NCBI GenBank assembly: GCA_037951165.1
Contig: JBBDHG010000008.1
Coordinates: forward strand, 11,503,501 to 11,567,500
Direction: 5' to 3'
Origin: Lophius americanus
Lineage: Eukaryota; Chordata; Actinopteri; Lophiiformes; Lophiidae
DNA: 64,000 bases
The notes under the pieces are model-generated. The model saw only the letters and a list, made by a program, of their open reading frames with translations, was not told where the DNA came from and ran no database searches. Numbering within the stretch: position 1 is the first letter of the stretch; each line of letters starts with the position of its first letter. Below are positions 47,806 through 59,623 of the stretch, piece after piece. The position numbers and the translations under genes are program-made.

Positions 47806-50199
47806 GGGAACAGTTATCAAATAAAGTTTACCGGACAATAGAAAATTTCTCAAATCCCTGTATTGATCTCGAGATGGGAAACAAACAGCGTATTAAGTGT
47901 TCATATCGTATTAAGTGTTGCTAATGGCATTAAGTTCTGATGAAAAATTTCTATTTGTGACGCAGCATCCTGACATGGTGAAAGACAGATGTTATTCTGA
48001 GGTGGTTTGTTTGCAGCTGGATAGAAACGTAGGTGTAAAATACACAGTCCGTCACTGTCTTTGTTCTATCATACACCTTGGCTCAATCAGTCTGAGAATA
48101 AGAGAACTGCCCAGAATTGCTGGATTTCAAGCATTCTGAATAATACAAACAGACTTTGCAGATGTTTTATCAGGAAGGAAGTGCATTAAGGTCTTAGTTC
48201 AACCTGGAGGTTTGTTGAGTAGAGCTGAAAGTTGTTTGTTATCGATGGAAACTCCACTGGGCCCCATTAAGAAGGAGCCGAATCCCTGCTGGCTCACGCT
48301 GCCTGTTTCTCTGCTCTCATACTTCCAATTTCAATTCATCTTTACTTCTCCTGCAGGGAAACTCTCCCTGAAGCCAGATGCACTAAAGCACAAATACTGG
48401 GCTTAAAGGCTCATGAGTCATAAATTCCTGTGTTGATCATACAGAAAGCATCCTAACAATGTCCTTCTAGCTGCCTCGTAACAAACAAATCAAACACATA
48501 TTCCTGGAGAGAAAATCGGTCCTGACAGAGGTAATTTTTTCTGAGGGAGGAAAAGATTTTCAGGTGCAAAAAATACTGCAAGGTACACAGTACTAGTCAA
48601 ATATTTGGAAGCTGTCAAAAAGTTGGACTTGTACTAAATTATATCAAACCCAACTCAAGCTATTCATTACTGCGCTACGGATCTATGGTAATACAAAGGG
48701 TAAATAAAATAAATTTCCCTCAGTAAAAATTAAAAACAAGGGAACTGAATGGTGCCGGGCCTTCAAACAGTGGCTGGTAGAACAGTGAACGTTTGGATAG
48801 CCTGTCCACCCACAGACACACTGACCACATGGAGCCTCCTCTGTGTGTGTGTGTGTGTGTCTGTGGGTGGGTGGTGGTGATGGTGATGGTGGGTGGAGAT
48901 ATTCTGGTCTAGAGGTTCTGGCCCTGCCTGTGTGATTTGCTTGTTGACCATCATTTATTTATGTAGTGTTTTTTGTGCCTAAGCCGTGGATCCTGACTGA
49001 TTTGTAACAGACTCTTCTGGAGGCTGCTTAGAAGGAGTTGTGGTTCAACTGAACTCCAGCGTGATTAAAGAACCCAGACTTTCAAACCTCGATATGGACC
49101 CAGTCCAACTGTTCACCCTCCGTCCAGGTTTGTGGACTGGTACGGTAAATTCCTGCAGTTTATATAGATGTGCAGATGCTATTTATCTCGTCTTTCATAT
49201 ACTTGTCTCTCCACAACAAGATCAGCCAATGACTATGTAAAACATTTAAAGTAGAAGAGATCTCAAAGGGTTTTATTTCTCCTTTTCTCCTTCTTTTGCT
49301 CCTAGAAACAAACACATAGCAGATCTAAAGTTAGATTTGCTCTGTCATGGATCATTTTCAAATTTTGCACCCACATAAACTTCACTGCAAGGAAGAATTG
49401 GATTGATTTGGGGAAATGTTGGTTGTATGACGAATTGAAACTCATCTTTTCATCTCATTTTCTCCTGCAATGTTTCTGAGATTCATGTGATCTTAAAAAG
49501 ATCTTCATCCTTCCTCAGGAAATAATGAAGGCAGTATTGTAGGGAAAACATCTTTCCTCTGGGACATGTTTTAATGTAAATATGCAAAGTAACTAACATA
49601 ATCAAAAAACAAGCTGTGTAAAGGCTCACTCTCTTCTTTGCCTGTCTGGATTGTTTTTGTTCTGCTCACCACGAAATATGATCTCTCAGAGGCTGTGATG
49701 ACGGACGGTAAGGTGAGGACAACTAGTGGCCAGGTGCTGAACTACATGTGTTATTGCTGGACTGCAGAGACTAATGAGAGGATTAAACAAATGATTAATC
49801 TGATGACAACACAGTCGGTTAAATAATAAAACGAAGCTGTAAATCAGGGTTGAACAGAGTTCAGAGTTAATTAGTTCATCATTATAAAATACAGATCGGA
49901 TGATATGGTTCTGCATTGCTGAACGTCACAGACAATGTTGTCAGTAAAGCTACACGCCACAGAGAAAATAACGGCAGAAGCAGCGGCTGACGTGTTTGGC
50001 ATTTTGGACTTTAGCTTCAAAGTAAGTAACATCTGATGAAAGTTCTCGTTCCTCGTTCTTGTTCCTCTAGGTCGAGGTAATCCTCTGAGGATGAATAAGA
50101 AGTGACTTGACAGCTTCTTCAACAATGGATTCACTGGTTGGGCGTCAGACGTGAGGTTGTTTATGGCCGAACAGCTTTATTGACCATGTATGCATTCAC
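47806..50199. other. Intergenic
   Basis: Only the TG/GGT microsatellite is recognised. A short directly repeated CGTATTAAGTGTT occurs twice at about 47888-47917. Confidence 0.5.
48841..48896. repeat. (TG)n followed by GGTGAT/GGTGG minisatellite
   Basis: TG dinucleotides (about 48842-48860) pass into GGGTGGGTGGTGGTGATGGT and similar G-rich units. Confidence 0.92.
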
Positions 50200-50490
50200 A
50201 TGCATCACATACATCCTTAATGAGGACAATGGCTGATGACCGCGCTCTCTGCAAACTTCAGGAGTTTAACAGACAGATCACTTTAGGAGAAGTCGCCGGT
50301 ATATAAGGAGAAGATCAGGGGGGGGGGGGTACACACCCTTGGGGGACCCAGTGCTGGATGTGATATTTCCCAGCCTCACTTCCTGCCCCCTGCCAGTCAG
50401 GAAGTTTATGATCCACTGACAGGTGGAGGTGGGCACAGTGACCTGGTAGAGTTCAGACTGGATGATCTCAGGGGTAACCGTGTGAGGATC
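50200..50490 (-). pseudogene. LINE reverse-transcriptase core fragment (L2/CR1-like)
   Basis: Minus-strand reading gives VTPEIIQSELYQVTVPTSTC, QWIINFLTGRGQEVRLG and STGSPKGVY, the FNTI.PE.L...L..L..P..TC.WI..FLT.R.Q.VR and TG.PQG blocks of fish LINEs. Further on, LLKFAESA stands where LLKFADDT is expected, so both catalytic Asp residues are lost. A 12-base G run (50318-50329) has expanded inside it. Confidence 0.83.
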
Positions 50491-50559
50491 TTGGGAAGTC
50501 GAGTTGTTTCAAGTTGTGGTGCAGTACCGTCATCCACTGACCTCTTTGCCTAGTAGGCA

Positions 50560-50850
50560 AACTGCAGTGGTCCATCAGTAATTGTCCTCAGATGGTTAAC
50601 CACAAGGTTCCTGATTCAAATCTACCTGAGGATGTTTGCTGAGTTTGCAAGTGCCCTGTGTCCGTGTGGGTTCCCCCCTGGTGCTTCTGCTTCCTCCTTC
50701 AGCTCAAAACATGCAGTAAATGTGAGCGGGTGACTCTGGACTGCCTGTAGGTGTAGATGTGAGCATGAAATGTTATTAATCTCTGTGGGTTGGCCCTGTG
50801 ATGAACAACTGAACCCTAACTTTGGGCCAATTACAGATGGGATAGGCTCC
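50560..50850 (+). repeat. SINE-like fish repeat (family 2), plus strand
   Basis: ACTGCAGTGGTCCATCAGTA, AAGGTTCCTGATTCAAATCT, GTCCGTGTGGGTTCCCCCCT, AAACATGCAGTAAATGTG, GTTGGCCCTGTGATGAAC and GATGGGATAGGCTCCGGTAT occur in family order. This is the most complete copy of the family in the window. It follows the LINE fragment at 50200-50490. Confidence 0.78.
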
Positions 50851-51929
50851 GGTATCATGCATATCAGTTTAACATGTTTTAAAGTTTGAATGTTGATGAA
50901 ACTGTCTCGGGAGAGATAAAGAAGATTGCATTGCATGTGACTCATAGGTGGAGGCGTAGACCCGCCGCTCCGGTTTAGAGATGGCCGTTACACTTAACAT
51001 AGATAGCTACCTTCTGTCCTCTCTCGGGCCATCTGTCCTCTCAGTCTGGAATGTGGACATGTGTTGTGGTCAAAAGTAACATGCTTCTGGTTCAACCTTC
51101 TGGATCTGATGAAAATAAAACATGCTTCAAAAGAAAAAATGAAACGTTATATGAAATGCTCCTGTCTGGTGTTAGACTGCGCTGATCGTCAATTGCCTCC
51201 AACTTTGTATCATTTTAACCAAATTTAATATAAGTCATATTGACACCTGCTTTGTCAAGGCAGAAGAAACAGGTAGGAGAATCTTCTTTCTAGAATGAAC
51301 CTCACTTAATTAGAAACCAATAAAATTGCTGAAGCAGCAACTCGTGATGCTGATTTTGTCTGTTCGTCAAAGAGAAAGGAGCACTTCCAAAATCAGGACA
51401 GCCATAGTCTTCCTCAGACACGCATCTATCTTCCTCTTTAATTTCCCAGCAGCTCTGTCTGACTGCAGCTTTCATGTGTGTTGAAAGGCATCAGTTGGCC
51501 GCAGCACACGCAGCACTGCAGAACTCTTATCGAAGATGGCCGTCGCAGCTTTAATGCAGATGTGAACTGAAGAGATCGGGTGATCATTTATGGGCCGTCA
51601 GTGTAGTCTCCCAAGTAAGCCCGCGGATGATGCAGCGCTGATGAATCCATCAAGCTGCAGAGCCATATTAAGACACTGTAGATGAGGAGATGGTGGGAAC
51701 TGAGGATGTTGGGATGTGCTGTGTGTCATGATGTCTATAAAGATGATAGAGTCTGTTTTGTTTTTATGCTTGGCAGGAGTACAGCAAGGCAGATGCATGT
51801 ATGAGTGTTTTCATTACTTATTACAGAACTCATCCTTTTATCAGTCTGATTTTTTTTTTTTTATCCCTGACTGTTTGGGGATATTATGGAATCCTCCCTG
51901 CCGCCGCAGATCAATCATGTTGGCACAAT

Positions 51930-52535
51930 AACTCCAAAACTATTTTATGGATGATTTTCTGACACTAGTGGCAGCTTTATCTAAAAAGAACGTCAGGCCA
52001 TAATTTCCCGACTTAGTTGGTCTGATTTAGTTAGGTTTGGTGCATTGGAATCAACTCGAGGAGCTTTACCATGTATGAATTGTGATTAACTCTTATCAGT
52101 CAATTTGGTGGTTAGGAATCGACTCAACTAGCTTTACCGGACATTACTCCAAAAATATTTCATGCATCCTTTCCAAATTTTATATCCGGGTAGACCTCAG
52201 TGTGAAGAAGAGCTCCAAAGATTGTGGGCTTAGTTGTATAGTTCAACACTAGGAGGAGCTTCATCTATGAACGTTTTCTGGCCATAATTTCTCAACAGGT
52301 GGTCCCTTTAGTCCAAATTTGGTGCATATGAAAGGATTTATGAAGATCTATCTTGAATATGTTATATTTTACTCTACAATTTCAAATTATCTCATTAATG
52401 GGAGCTTAGGTAAGTAATTTTACGAAAAACACTGAAGTCAATCAGGGGGATTGCTTTTACAACGCAAGCGATTGGGGACTTTTTGTGGATATACCCCTTG
52501 TTTTCGGAGACGACAGCATAGGCCTGGTTTATTTC
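51930..52535 (-). repeat. Family A interspersed repeat, inverted
   Basis: In window orientation it shows GGAATCAACTCGAGGAGCTT, TTTAGTCCAAATTTGGTGCA, AATCAGGGGGATTGCTTTTA, GGGGACTTTTTGTGGATATA and CCCCTTGTTTTCGGAGACGA. Reverse-complemented, the shared blocks line up with the plus copies at 29.6 and 47.6 kb. It appears to hold more than one unit. Confidence 0.68.
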
Positions 52536-53156
52536 TTATTGCCATTCAAGTTGCCACTAATCTGTGCCTGTGTTGAATGTGTAACATGATAATTCAAAAG
52601 TACAGAGTCTAAAACTGATATCTATGCTGAGGCTAAGAGGAAGACCAGAGCAAGTGCATGTTTTTTTACACATGCACATTAACAGTCAAAACAGCGGACG
52701 ATGAGATTAAAAAAAAAAGTTTAATGGGCTTTTAATTACATGTCGTTTCAATCTGATGGAGGCGCCGCAGCTGCACGAGAACGCTGGTGCTCGGAATAAT
52801 AAATCTTTATAAATGAGGACTTTTTGAGGTGCAGCTTTTTTGCAGTTCTTGAAGAAAGTCAATCACAGCTCAGTGCCACATCCTTGTATAAATACTATGG
52901 ATACTCCTAAGTCAACATGGAAATCATTTTAATGGGAATCATGTTTTGATGACATTTGCGGATATAAGGGGGTAAAATAACACTAGAGCGTTACAGTGAA
53001 TGGTAAAAGTAAGCTCTCACACCTTCAATCAAGATGATTTTCACATTTCTGCAAAACAAATACGGTTGGCTTGCTCTACTCTACTCCCTCCTCCGTTATT
53101 AACTCTTCAGCACGCTGCAAAAAGACACAATCATTTAACAAGTAGACATTATTTAT

Positions 53157-53206
53157 AGAATAAGCCAGTATTGCGAAAACATTTTTCCGCAATACTGGCT
53201 TATTCT
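53157..53206. other. Perfect 19-bp stem hairpin
   Basis: AGAATAAGCCAGTATTGCG at 53157-53175 is exactly reverse-complementary to 53188-53206, with a 12-base loop AAAACATTTTTC. The loop can extend the stem by a few A-T pairs after one mismatch. There is no target duplication and no neighbouring repeat. Confidence 0.9.
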
Positions 53207-53393
53207 GGGAAACACTTCCTAATACTAGTAAGATTTAGTTCTAAGCTAATTTAATGATCTCCTTTATCTACATATCATCTTAAATATCTTAATATTTATC
53301 GTCTTAAATTTTCACTTGTCGCTTAAAACATTTTTATTTGACTTATTATGTTATATACAAAACCCTCATTCATTGTTTTATCGCCTAAAAAAT

Positions 53394-53416
53394 GGGGGGG
53401 GGGGGGGGGGGGGGGG
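53394..53416. repeat. Poly(G) run of 23
   Basis: An uninterrupted G homopolymer. Such runs are rare, slip easily and are often mis-sized in assemblies. Confidence 0.93.
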
Positions 53417-53419
53417 TAG

Positions 53420-53830
53420 TAGTTCATATTTTACTCACTAGTTACAGCTTTTTTTGTAGTTTTTTGCAGACGTAATTTCCCTACAATTGCCCCAATTTAC
53501 TTAAGATTTGGTACATTTGAATAAATTTGCAGAGATCTATCCTGTATTTATCAAACTTATTTCTGATAATTCTTATTTTACCCACTAGGTGGAGCTTTTT
53601 TCTGAAAAACAGTCTTTCGGACCTAGCACCTTTGCTATTGGTCCGATTTAGTCCAAATTTGGTGCATCTGAGCTTGATGAGATACATCTCATTGTTATAT
53701 TTGACTTTAAGAGCTCATACTTTACTGACTAAACATTTACCTAATTACCAAAAAACTGTTTTTCGAACATAAACTCCATATTGGATGAGTACAGTCCCTT
53801 GGGTTGCTTGTACAAAGCAGGTAGCAGTGC
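53420..53830 (-). repeat. Family A interspersed repeat, inverted
   Basis: TTCATATTTTACTCACTAGT, CAGAGATCTATCCTGTATTT, TTACCCACTAGGTGGAGCTT, GGTCCGATTTAGTCCAAATT and TGGTGCATCTGAGCTTGATG are family A blocks in the same orientation as 51930-52535. A 23-base G run lies immediately before it. Confidence 0.68.
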
Positions 53831-54737
53831 ACAAGATCACACACTTTGATGTACGACTCTCTCAGAATTTACTGCAAAGCCCGCTTCTTGATCCATCACT
53901 AACCTAAACAGTATATTTCTTTCTGAATCCCCCCGGAGCCTATTTAAGTCAACAGGAGTAACGAATGTTGTATTTTTGTAAGGGTCATGTCCTATAATGT
54001 AACATGTGATGTTCACACTTTGGATATATACCGCAATTAATCCTTAAACACATCATTAGCTTCCCTGCCAGTCACTGAAGTCTAGCAGCTATTTGGACAA
54101 CATCCAAAAACAGCACTAGTTGACAAAAAAGAAACACCCCCTCACCCTGCCCCACCAAAAAATCAGTAAGACAGATTCATGTCAGTCCTCATGAGTGTCT
54201 TACATCTCCCCGTTCTATAGAACAATGTGACCTTTGTGTACCCAAGCGTCTCCCGCTCACCTATTGGGAGGAGGTGAGGGGTTCAGCTCCTCACCCTACC
54301 TCATGTCGTTCAGATTCAAAAGAGATGCTGCGTGGCTTTATTTGAATTCATCTCCTATTTACCTCCCATGCTCTCATTATCCTTCGGAGTTTATCATCAT
54401 CTCAGCATCAGTGTGTTACAACCTACCCAAATATGCTTTGGTCAACAGAGTTCTCTGCAGGATCGAGGCCTCTGCGAGCAAAAGGTTAACTACTACCCAG
54501 ATTTGGGCTGTCACTCTTTGCTGGCGGCCTGAGTTCTCTCTGGTGGCCTCTCTTGCCGCAATGATGGAGAAGATAAGCATGGTGCGTATCCGAATGACTG
54601 AGGGGTTCTGCTCAATAAAGCAGATGTAAATAATTGTTGAAAGGAATATTGGACCCTCTCTACCTATCGTTTGGGGTCGATGTGACGTTGTGATGACCCC
54701 CAACTTGAATCCACAGCAAGTGACAATCTTTTTCACT

Positions 54738-54792
54738 GTCACACACAAACACAGACACGGACACACACACACACACACACACTCACACACAT
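54738..54792. repeat. (CA)n microsatellite, imperfect
   Basis: CACACAAACACAGACACGGA followed by a perfect CA run and CTCACACACATGG. Confidence 0.93.
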
Positions 54793-55319
54793 GGACACTC
54801 ACAAGAAGGTAATAGAGTTATGAATTTTAATGTTGATATGGGTAAGTGTATGTTTATGTGTTTCTCTAACATGTATGCATATGGATACATATTTATGTAT
54901 AAATAGTTGCTGTCATTGTTTTTTTTAAATTGTTTTTCTTGTAGATGTTTGCTCCACTATATTGTTTCTTGTTCCCCCAACCCCCTTTGTATGTCTCCCT
55001 TTCTTTCCGCTTTCATTCTCCCATCCCTCGGAGCCCCTTTTCCGGTTTGTTCGTCTCATAAACTAATAACTCGTCATAATAAAAAAATCAAATGCAGTTC
55101 ATGCAAACTGGAGGAGTATGACAGACTCTTCCTGTGTAGAATAAAATCTGTCTGCCTCTGCAAAGCCGACAGATCCTCATTCTGCATGTCGAGACAGCTG
55201 TACAGGACGGGTTAAAAAGAATGAAAGAAAGGATGTTTGTTTCAAATTCAGTATTAGTTAAGACTGCTTTGACAAAATCTGTACACCACTTTCAAAATGC
55301 TTACAGTTTCATTTAAAGT

Positions 55320-55610
55320 ACTATGGATGCTGCTACTGTACATAATCGGCCTTGGTTACTTTATCACACTATTTATGTTTATCTCTTTATTTCTTGTGAT
55401 ATCTTTATGATGTTCCTCTTATTTTTATATCTTTATTTTTTTTATGTAAAAATATATGTAAAGGCATGCATATGTCTGTAGCCACATGTATTTTTATATA
55501 TACCTTCTATTTTTCTTTTCTTCAGTTTTACATTTGTGTTTTTTGCCCTGTACAATGAAATTGTTTTAACTATGTAAATGATAACTAACGCTTTGACTTT
55601 GACCTTTGAT
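55320..55610 (+). repeat. Probable LINE 3' tail
   Basis: T-rich sequence with repeated 'ttatt' blocks ends in GCCCTGTACAATGAAATTGT followed by TTAACTATGTAAATGATAA, the untranslated tail of CR1/L2-like fish LINEs, where it is normally followed by AAAGT. No coding remnant is visible. The CT-rich stretch 54910-55060 may be part of the same or an older insertion. Confidence 0.45.
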
Positions 55611-56439
55611 TATAGAATAATTTACAACACGGATAGGATGGAAGGATATTTCAGCTTGACGTCACCATTTCCTTGTATCTACAAACTGCAAAGACAGATG
55701 TACTGAAGCCAAATAGTCATAAATTACAATCAAATTGCCTTGAAATTAGCAAAAAATCTTCTGCCAATGGGGAAAACTTTTTTCAAGCTTGGTTAGAATT
55801 CCTAAAACATTCCATGAAACACCATAGTTTGCCTTGAAACTAGACAAAAATGCTAAAAGGTATATAAATGAAACCTGTATTAATCTAATTTTTTGTGACC
55901 GCCGATCTGCTGATCCTCAGATCGGAAGACGTGTGCTGTACCAGCTCTCGCCCATCAAAGTTAAGCTTATTGAAATAAGGGAAAAAGAATGTATTTATTT
56001 ATTTAAATACACATTTTATTCACTTAAAATTTGTATTTTAGTCTCTAAATTCTCTAATTTTAAGAATATGTGCCATAATCCAAGATTAATAATTAGGATA
56101 AAAAGCTTTTAATAAGACAAAACATTTTTAAATATAATTTCCTTACTTTTAAAAAAAGGGGGGAAAAATAAATTGTATTCCTCTTTTGGGACTTTGTGCA
56201 AAACCACATTGTACCTTTTTACCGGTTACAACTACCTCAATAGTAGCCGTAATATCTCATTAAAAATGTAATATATTTTCTTAAATAAAGACTATTTTCC
56301 TAATGATATATGATGATAATTCTTTCTTTGTGACAAAAATAAGACAAATTCACTAGAAATATGTCTTTATTTACTTAATTGGAATTCCTTTTTTGGAGAG
56401 CATCAGTTTCATCCACTGTAAGAAAGAAAAAGTTCCCAA

Positions 56440-57716
56440 AACAGCTTTAAATAAATACTTTTTTATTCTGTTATTGGCTTTTTACAGGTACAAAGCATAC
56501 ATCATGTTATAGTTTTATCAAAAGTGGAAAATACTGATGTTACATATGTAACAAATGTAAAAAAAAGTCTTAAATCTTACTTTCCCCGAAAGTAAGAGCA
56601 TACTTTTCAGCGTATGAAAATATCCATAAAAACACAGCTTAAGCAATTTAAGTTAATAAACAGTACAAAAATGTAAAAACCATACATGTCAAAATAATGG
56701 ACAACAACGACAAATGATTCCATGATTCCTCATGAATTAATAAAATGTACACAAGCTCATAGTGTTTTAGTTGGGGTCATGTTTAAGGGTTCCACGAGTC
56801 ACCATCAACATTGTCATTGCCCACAAAAAAACAAAAAAAGAACACTTGGCAGGTCAGGAAATGTAAATTTGTGACAAACAAGACTACCCCCGAAAAACCT
56901 GCTCTCCTCCTGAAATTAGGCCAGAAAAACAGGGAAAGTCTTCCACTGCGCTGAAATCCTCAAATGTCTGTAAGGCAGGGGGCTCGATTAATCCTCACTC
57001 TTGGAGCATTTTAGCCAGTCGTCTGAGAAAACATAGCAGCAAAGATAGACGCAGAGAAAGGGAATCATAACATCGGCGGGTCCCCTGTACGTGCGAGCAG
57101 GTCCCTGTACTCACGCTCTATCGGAAAGCGCCGTCCAGTCACCCACAGGTTCAGTCAGATCAAACACACATGCTTTCTTTTAAGTAAATTAAAAAATGAC
57201 TCCTAAAAAGACAAGGAACCAGGAGTATGCTTTAGCCCTGCTGCCCGCTGGAATTTTCTTCCCGTGAGTGTCAATGATATCCACCCTCTTATCTCTCAGC
57301 TGTGGAGTTTAGTGAAAAAGGAAAGGCAATATTGGTAATAAAAACAGAAATGTTTGATCAAGATAGCACGAGTGGAGCTTTGCAGCCACTAAATGAAATT
57401 CAGACACAGATTTATCTTTTTTTTCCAAATTTATCAGAGCTATTCAGTGGTTGGGTTGTAATGAGGCCAAGCAAAAAGAAAATGCACACTAGTACAATTT
57501 AGGTCTAGACTGGTAAACTATTCCAAGGTGGCTAACCTCAAAAAAATCTGTCGTGTTACAGGTGCCATTTTTCTGCCTTACTGCATTGAAAGTCGTCATA
57601 TTATTTTGAATAAAGTGAAAAGAATGTAGTCCAATGTTTTTTAGAAATATACAGTCTTTCTTTCTTTTTCTAAATGGAGAACATCACCATATTCTACAAC
57701 TTTGTAATAAATGGTC
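56440..57716 (-). other. fat4: fat4 3' UTR (inferred extent)
   Basis: About 1.25 kb lies between the TGA stop and the first good poly(A) signal on the minus strand. It is AT-rich and holds no laminin, EGF or transposon similarity. The block around 57060-57160 is less AT-rich and contains a 29-codon minus-strand open stretch (57154-57065) of unknown meaning. The extent is inferred from the signal, not from transcript data, and alternative ends are possible. Confidence 0.6.
56462..56467 (-). terminator. fat4: Poly(A) signal AATAAA for fat4
   Basis: Plus-strand TTTATT reads AATAAA on the minus strand, about 1.25 kb after the stop. It is followed in gene sense by a GCTGTTTTGGG stretch that could serve as the downstream G/T-rich element. 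It is the first clean AATAAA on this strand after the stop that I found. Confidence 0.55.
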
Positions 57717-59623
57717 TCATACATATTGCTCGGCTTCTCCTTCATTTAAAATGGTCACTGAACCGTCCCCACTGTTCATTTCAATGTCTTTAGCCGCCGC
57801 GTTCTCCGGAAGCAATGCTAAGTCCTTGAACACGTCTACATAATGTCCAAACCCAGGACCCCAGTTCAATAGATTGTCCCAGTTGAATCCTCCACCTTGC
57901 TGCCCTAGTTTGTGGGGCAAGGTGTAGTGCTGGTCAATAGGGGGCATCTGGGCAATGCCGGGCCCTCCTTCTGCCCTCCGGCTCGAGTATCGCCTCTGCT
58001 TGAGCCTCCCACCGTAGTCCTCATCGTCAGCATCTGACTCATTTACTTGTGAGAGCTTGGGGACTCGTGAGCTGTAAGACACCGGCTTTTCCCGATCGTA
58101 TTCCATCTCCGAGCAGGTGAAGGAGTCATGTGAGTCACTTTCTGAAGAGGACTCTGGGGCAGGGATGCCATCAGCGGGGTTACGGACCCTTGACAGTGGC
58201 CTGCGACAGTCCTCCTCTGAGCTGGAGCGTCCATGGTCAGCGCTGCATATGCTAGGGTTGCGTGGCCGTGGAGTGTTCAGCCGCTCCACCTCCTCGATGG
58301 ATAGCCCCACAGGAGGCCCTGTCTCCAGCGGTATCTGCTCGATCGGCTGCTTCAGCCGACTGCTGGGTCTTGAGGTATGGCCATGGCTGGCCATGGTCTG
58401 CGGACTCTTGCTACGCCTCCCCAGCCGGGTGGCGTAGTTGAACATGGGTGGTTGCTGGCACATGTCATTATGTAGGTCCAGTGGGCTGCCATCACGCCGA
58501 GCCAAATTGAGTTCTCTGGTGGGAGTGTTTCGGTAAAAGGAGGCAGGCTTGGTGAACGGGGCCGGAGAGTGTCTGGAGAGAGGGTTCGGGGTGGGGCATG
58601 CTGAGTGGGAGTGACTGAGTGGGGTGGACCTCAAACCTTGGGTGTACTGAGGCTGGTAGGTGTAGCTTGTTGCACCAAGGGGTAAGGGAGACTGTCTGGC
58701 AAAGCCCAGTGGGCTGTGTCTCTGGATGGAGAACTTAGGCGTGTGGCTGCGGAACTGCTTGTAGTGTTGGATGATGTCAGCATCAGACGGGGCGATACTG
58801 CTGGCGTTGTCTATGTCATAGTGTTCAATGTCTGGCTCTGGGCCGTTACAGGGGGCGCATGGAGCGCTGGGGACAGTATCACTGTTGTGGGGAATGTCCG
58901 TTTCATCATAGATCAAATAAGGGTTTTCCCTTTCGATGATGTCCGGCTTGGGGTTCCCCTCTGGTTGCTTCCGTACCGTCATTTCATCTCCGTATGGTGG
59001 GATGTTATCTGGGTCATCAAATGCTACATTTTCACTACCCTTCTTCTTTTTCTTCTTCTTCTCCTTGGGTTTCTTCTCCTTGGGTTCCTTTGGCACTTTT
59101 GTCTTGTTGCGGCCCCTGCAGTGATTGCACAGGATCAGGCTGAGCACCACCAACGCAAGGACAGTAGCGCAGCTTCCAACGATGGCAGGAACTGCCCAGA
59201 TAGGGAGGACCATTGACTCGGCTGCAGGGCCTGGGCTGCAGACAAAGGCTCCGTTGTTGGCTGTCTTACAGCTAGTACCCTCTGGACACTGAACACCCAG
59301 ACAAGCCACCAAGGTCTCACAATTCTTGCCTGTATAGAACTCAGAGCAAACACAGGTGAAACCCAAGTGAGGGTCTGGCACACAGCTGCCCTGGTTCTGG
59401 CAGGGGTTGGATGCGCAGTCACCAGGTGGAACACACTGGTAGGTGTACCACTGATTGACGCACATCAAGGCATCCCAGCATGGGTTGCTCTCACACAGGT
59501 TGGGCCCCCTGCAGCCAATCTTGACAGATGAGCTGGTCGTAGTTAAGGCGACGAGACTGTGTTCTCCAGTGAACGGCAGGTTCTCCCCATTGTACCTCAC
59601 ATACGCCAAGCAGCCGTCGAAAC
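57717..59623 (-). CDS. fat4: fat4 terminal coding exon: end of laminin-G, EGF repeats, TM helix, cytoplasmic tail
   Basis: FAT4 is a giant plasma-membrane cadherin that binds Dachsous-1 on neighbouring cells and acts in planar cell polarity and growth control (family knowledge). The exon opens after a TTTACTTGCAG acceptor. Its first two bases complete a Gly codon, then read FDGC, the usual laminin-G ending. Numbering the Leu codon at 59609 as residue 1: laminin-G ends near Cys33; a short Cys-rich EGF-like module covers 39-59; a canonical six-Cys EGF covers 65-97 (C65, C70, C76, C86, C88, C97); a last Cys cluster is at 103-124. One hydrophobic helix spans about 134-161, then a Lys-rich stretch at 170-190. 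The roughly 470-residue tail carries blocks that I recall as near-identical in human FAT4, such as NPYLIYDETDIPHNS, HYDIDNASSIAPSDADII, FNYATRLGRRSKSPQ and a GEAEQYV end. Stop TGA is at 57719-57717. There are no frame breaks. The upstream ATG-less start is explained by splicing. Confidence 0.97.

Larger units (their letters stand above)
50851..56439. other. Intergenic downstream of fat4
   Basis: Between the listed repeats, 51420-51720 and 52720-52900 are complex blocks. 53830-54730 and 55610-56440 contain no gene or repeat I can name. Confidence 0.5.

Noticed and set aside
54234..54629. 131-codon plus-strand open frame
   Set aside because: No domain, no exon borders and overlapping frames on both strands; it looks random.
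58716..59216. 166-codon plus-strand open frame
   Set aside because: It lies antisense to the fat4 terminal exon. Its composition is explained by the conserved minus-strand coding sequence.
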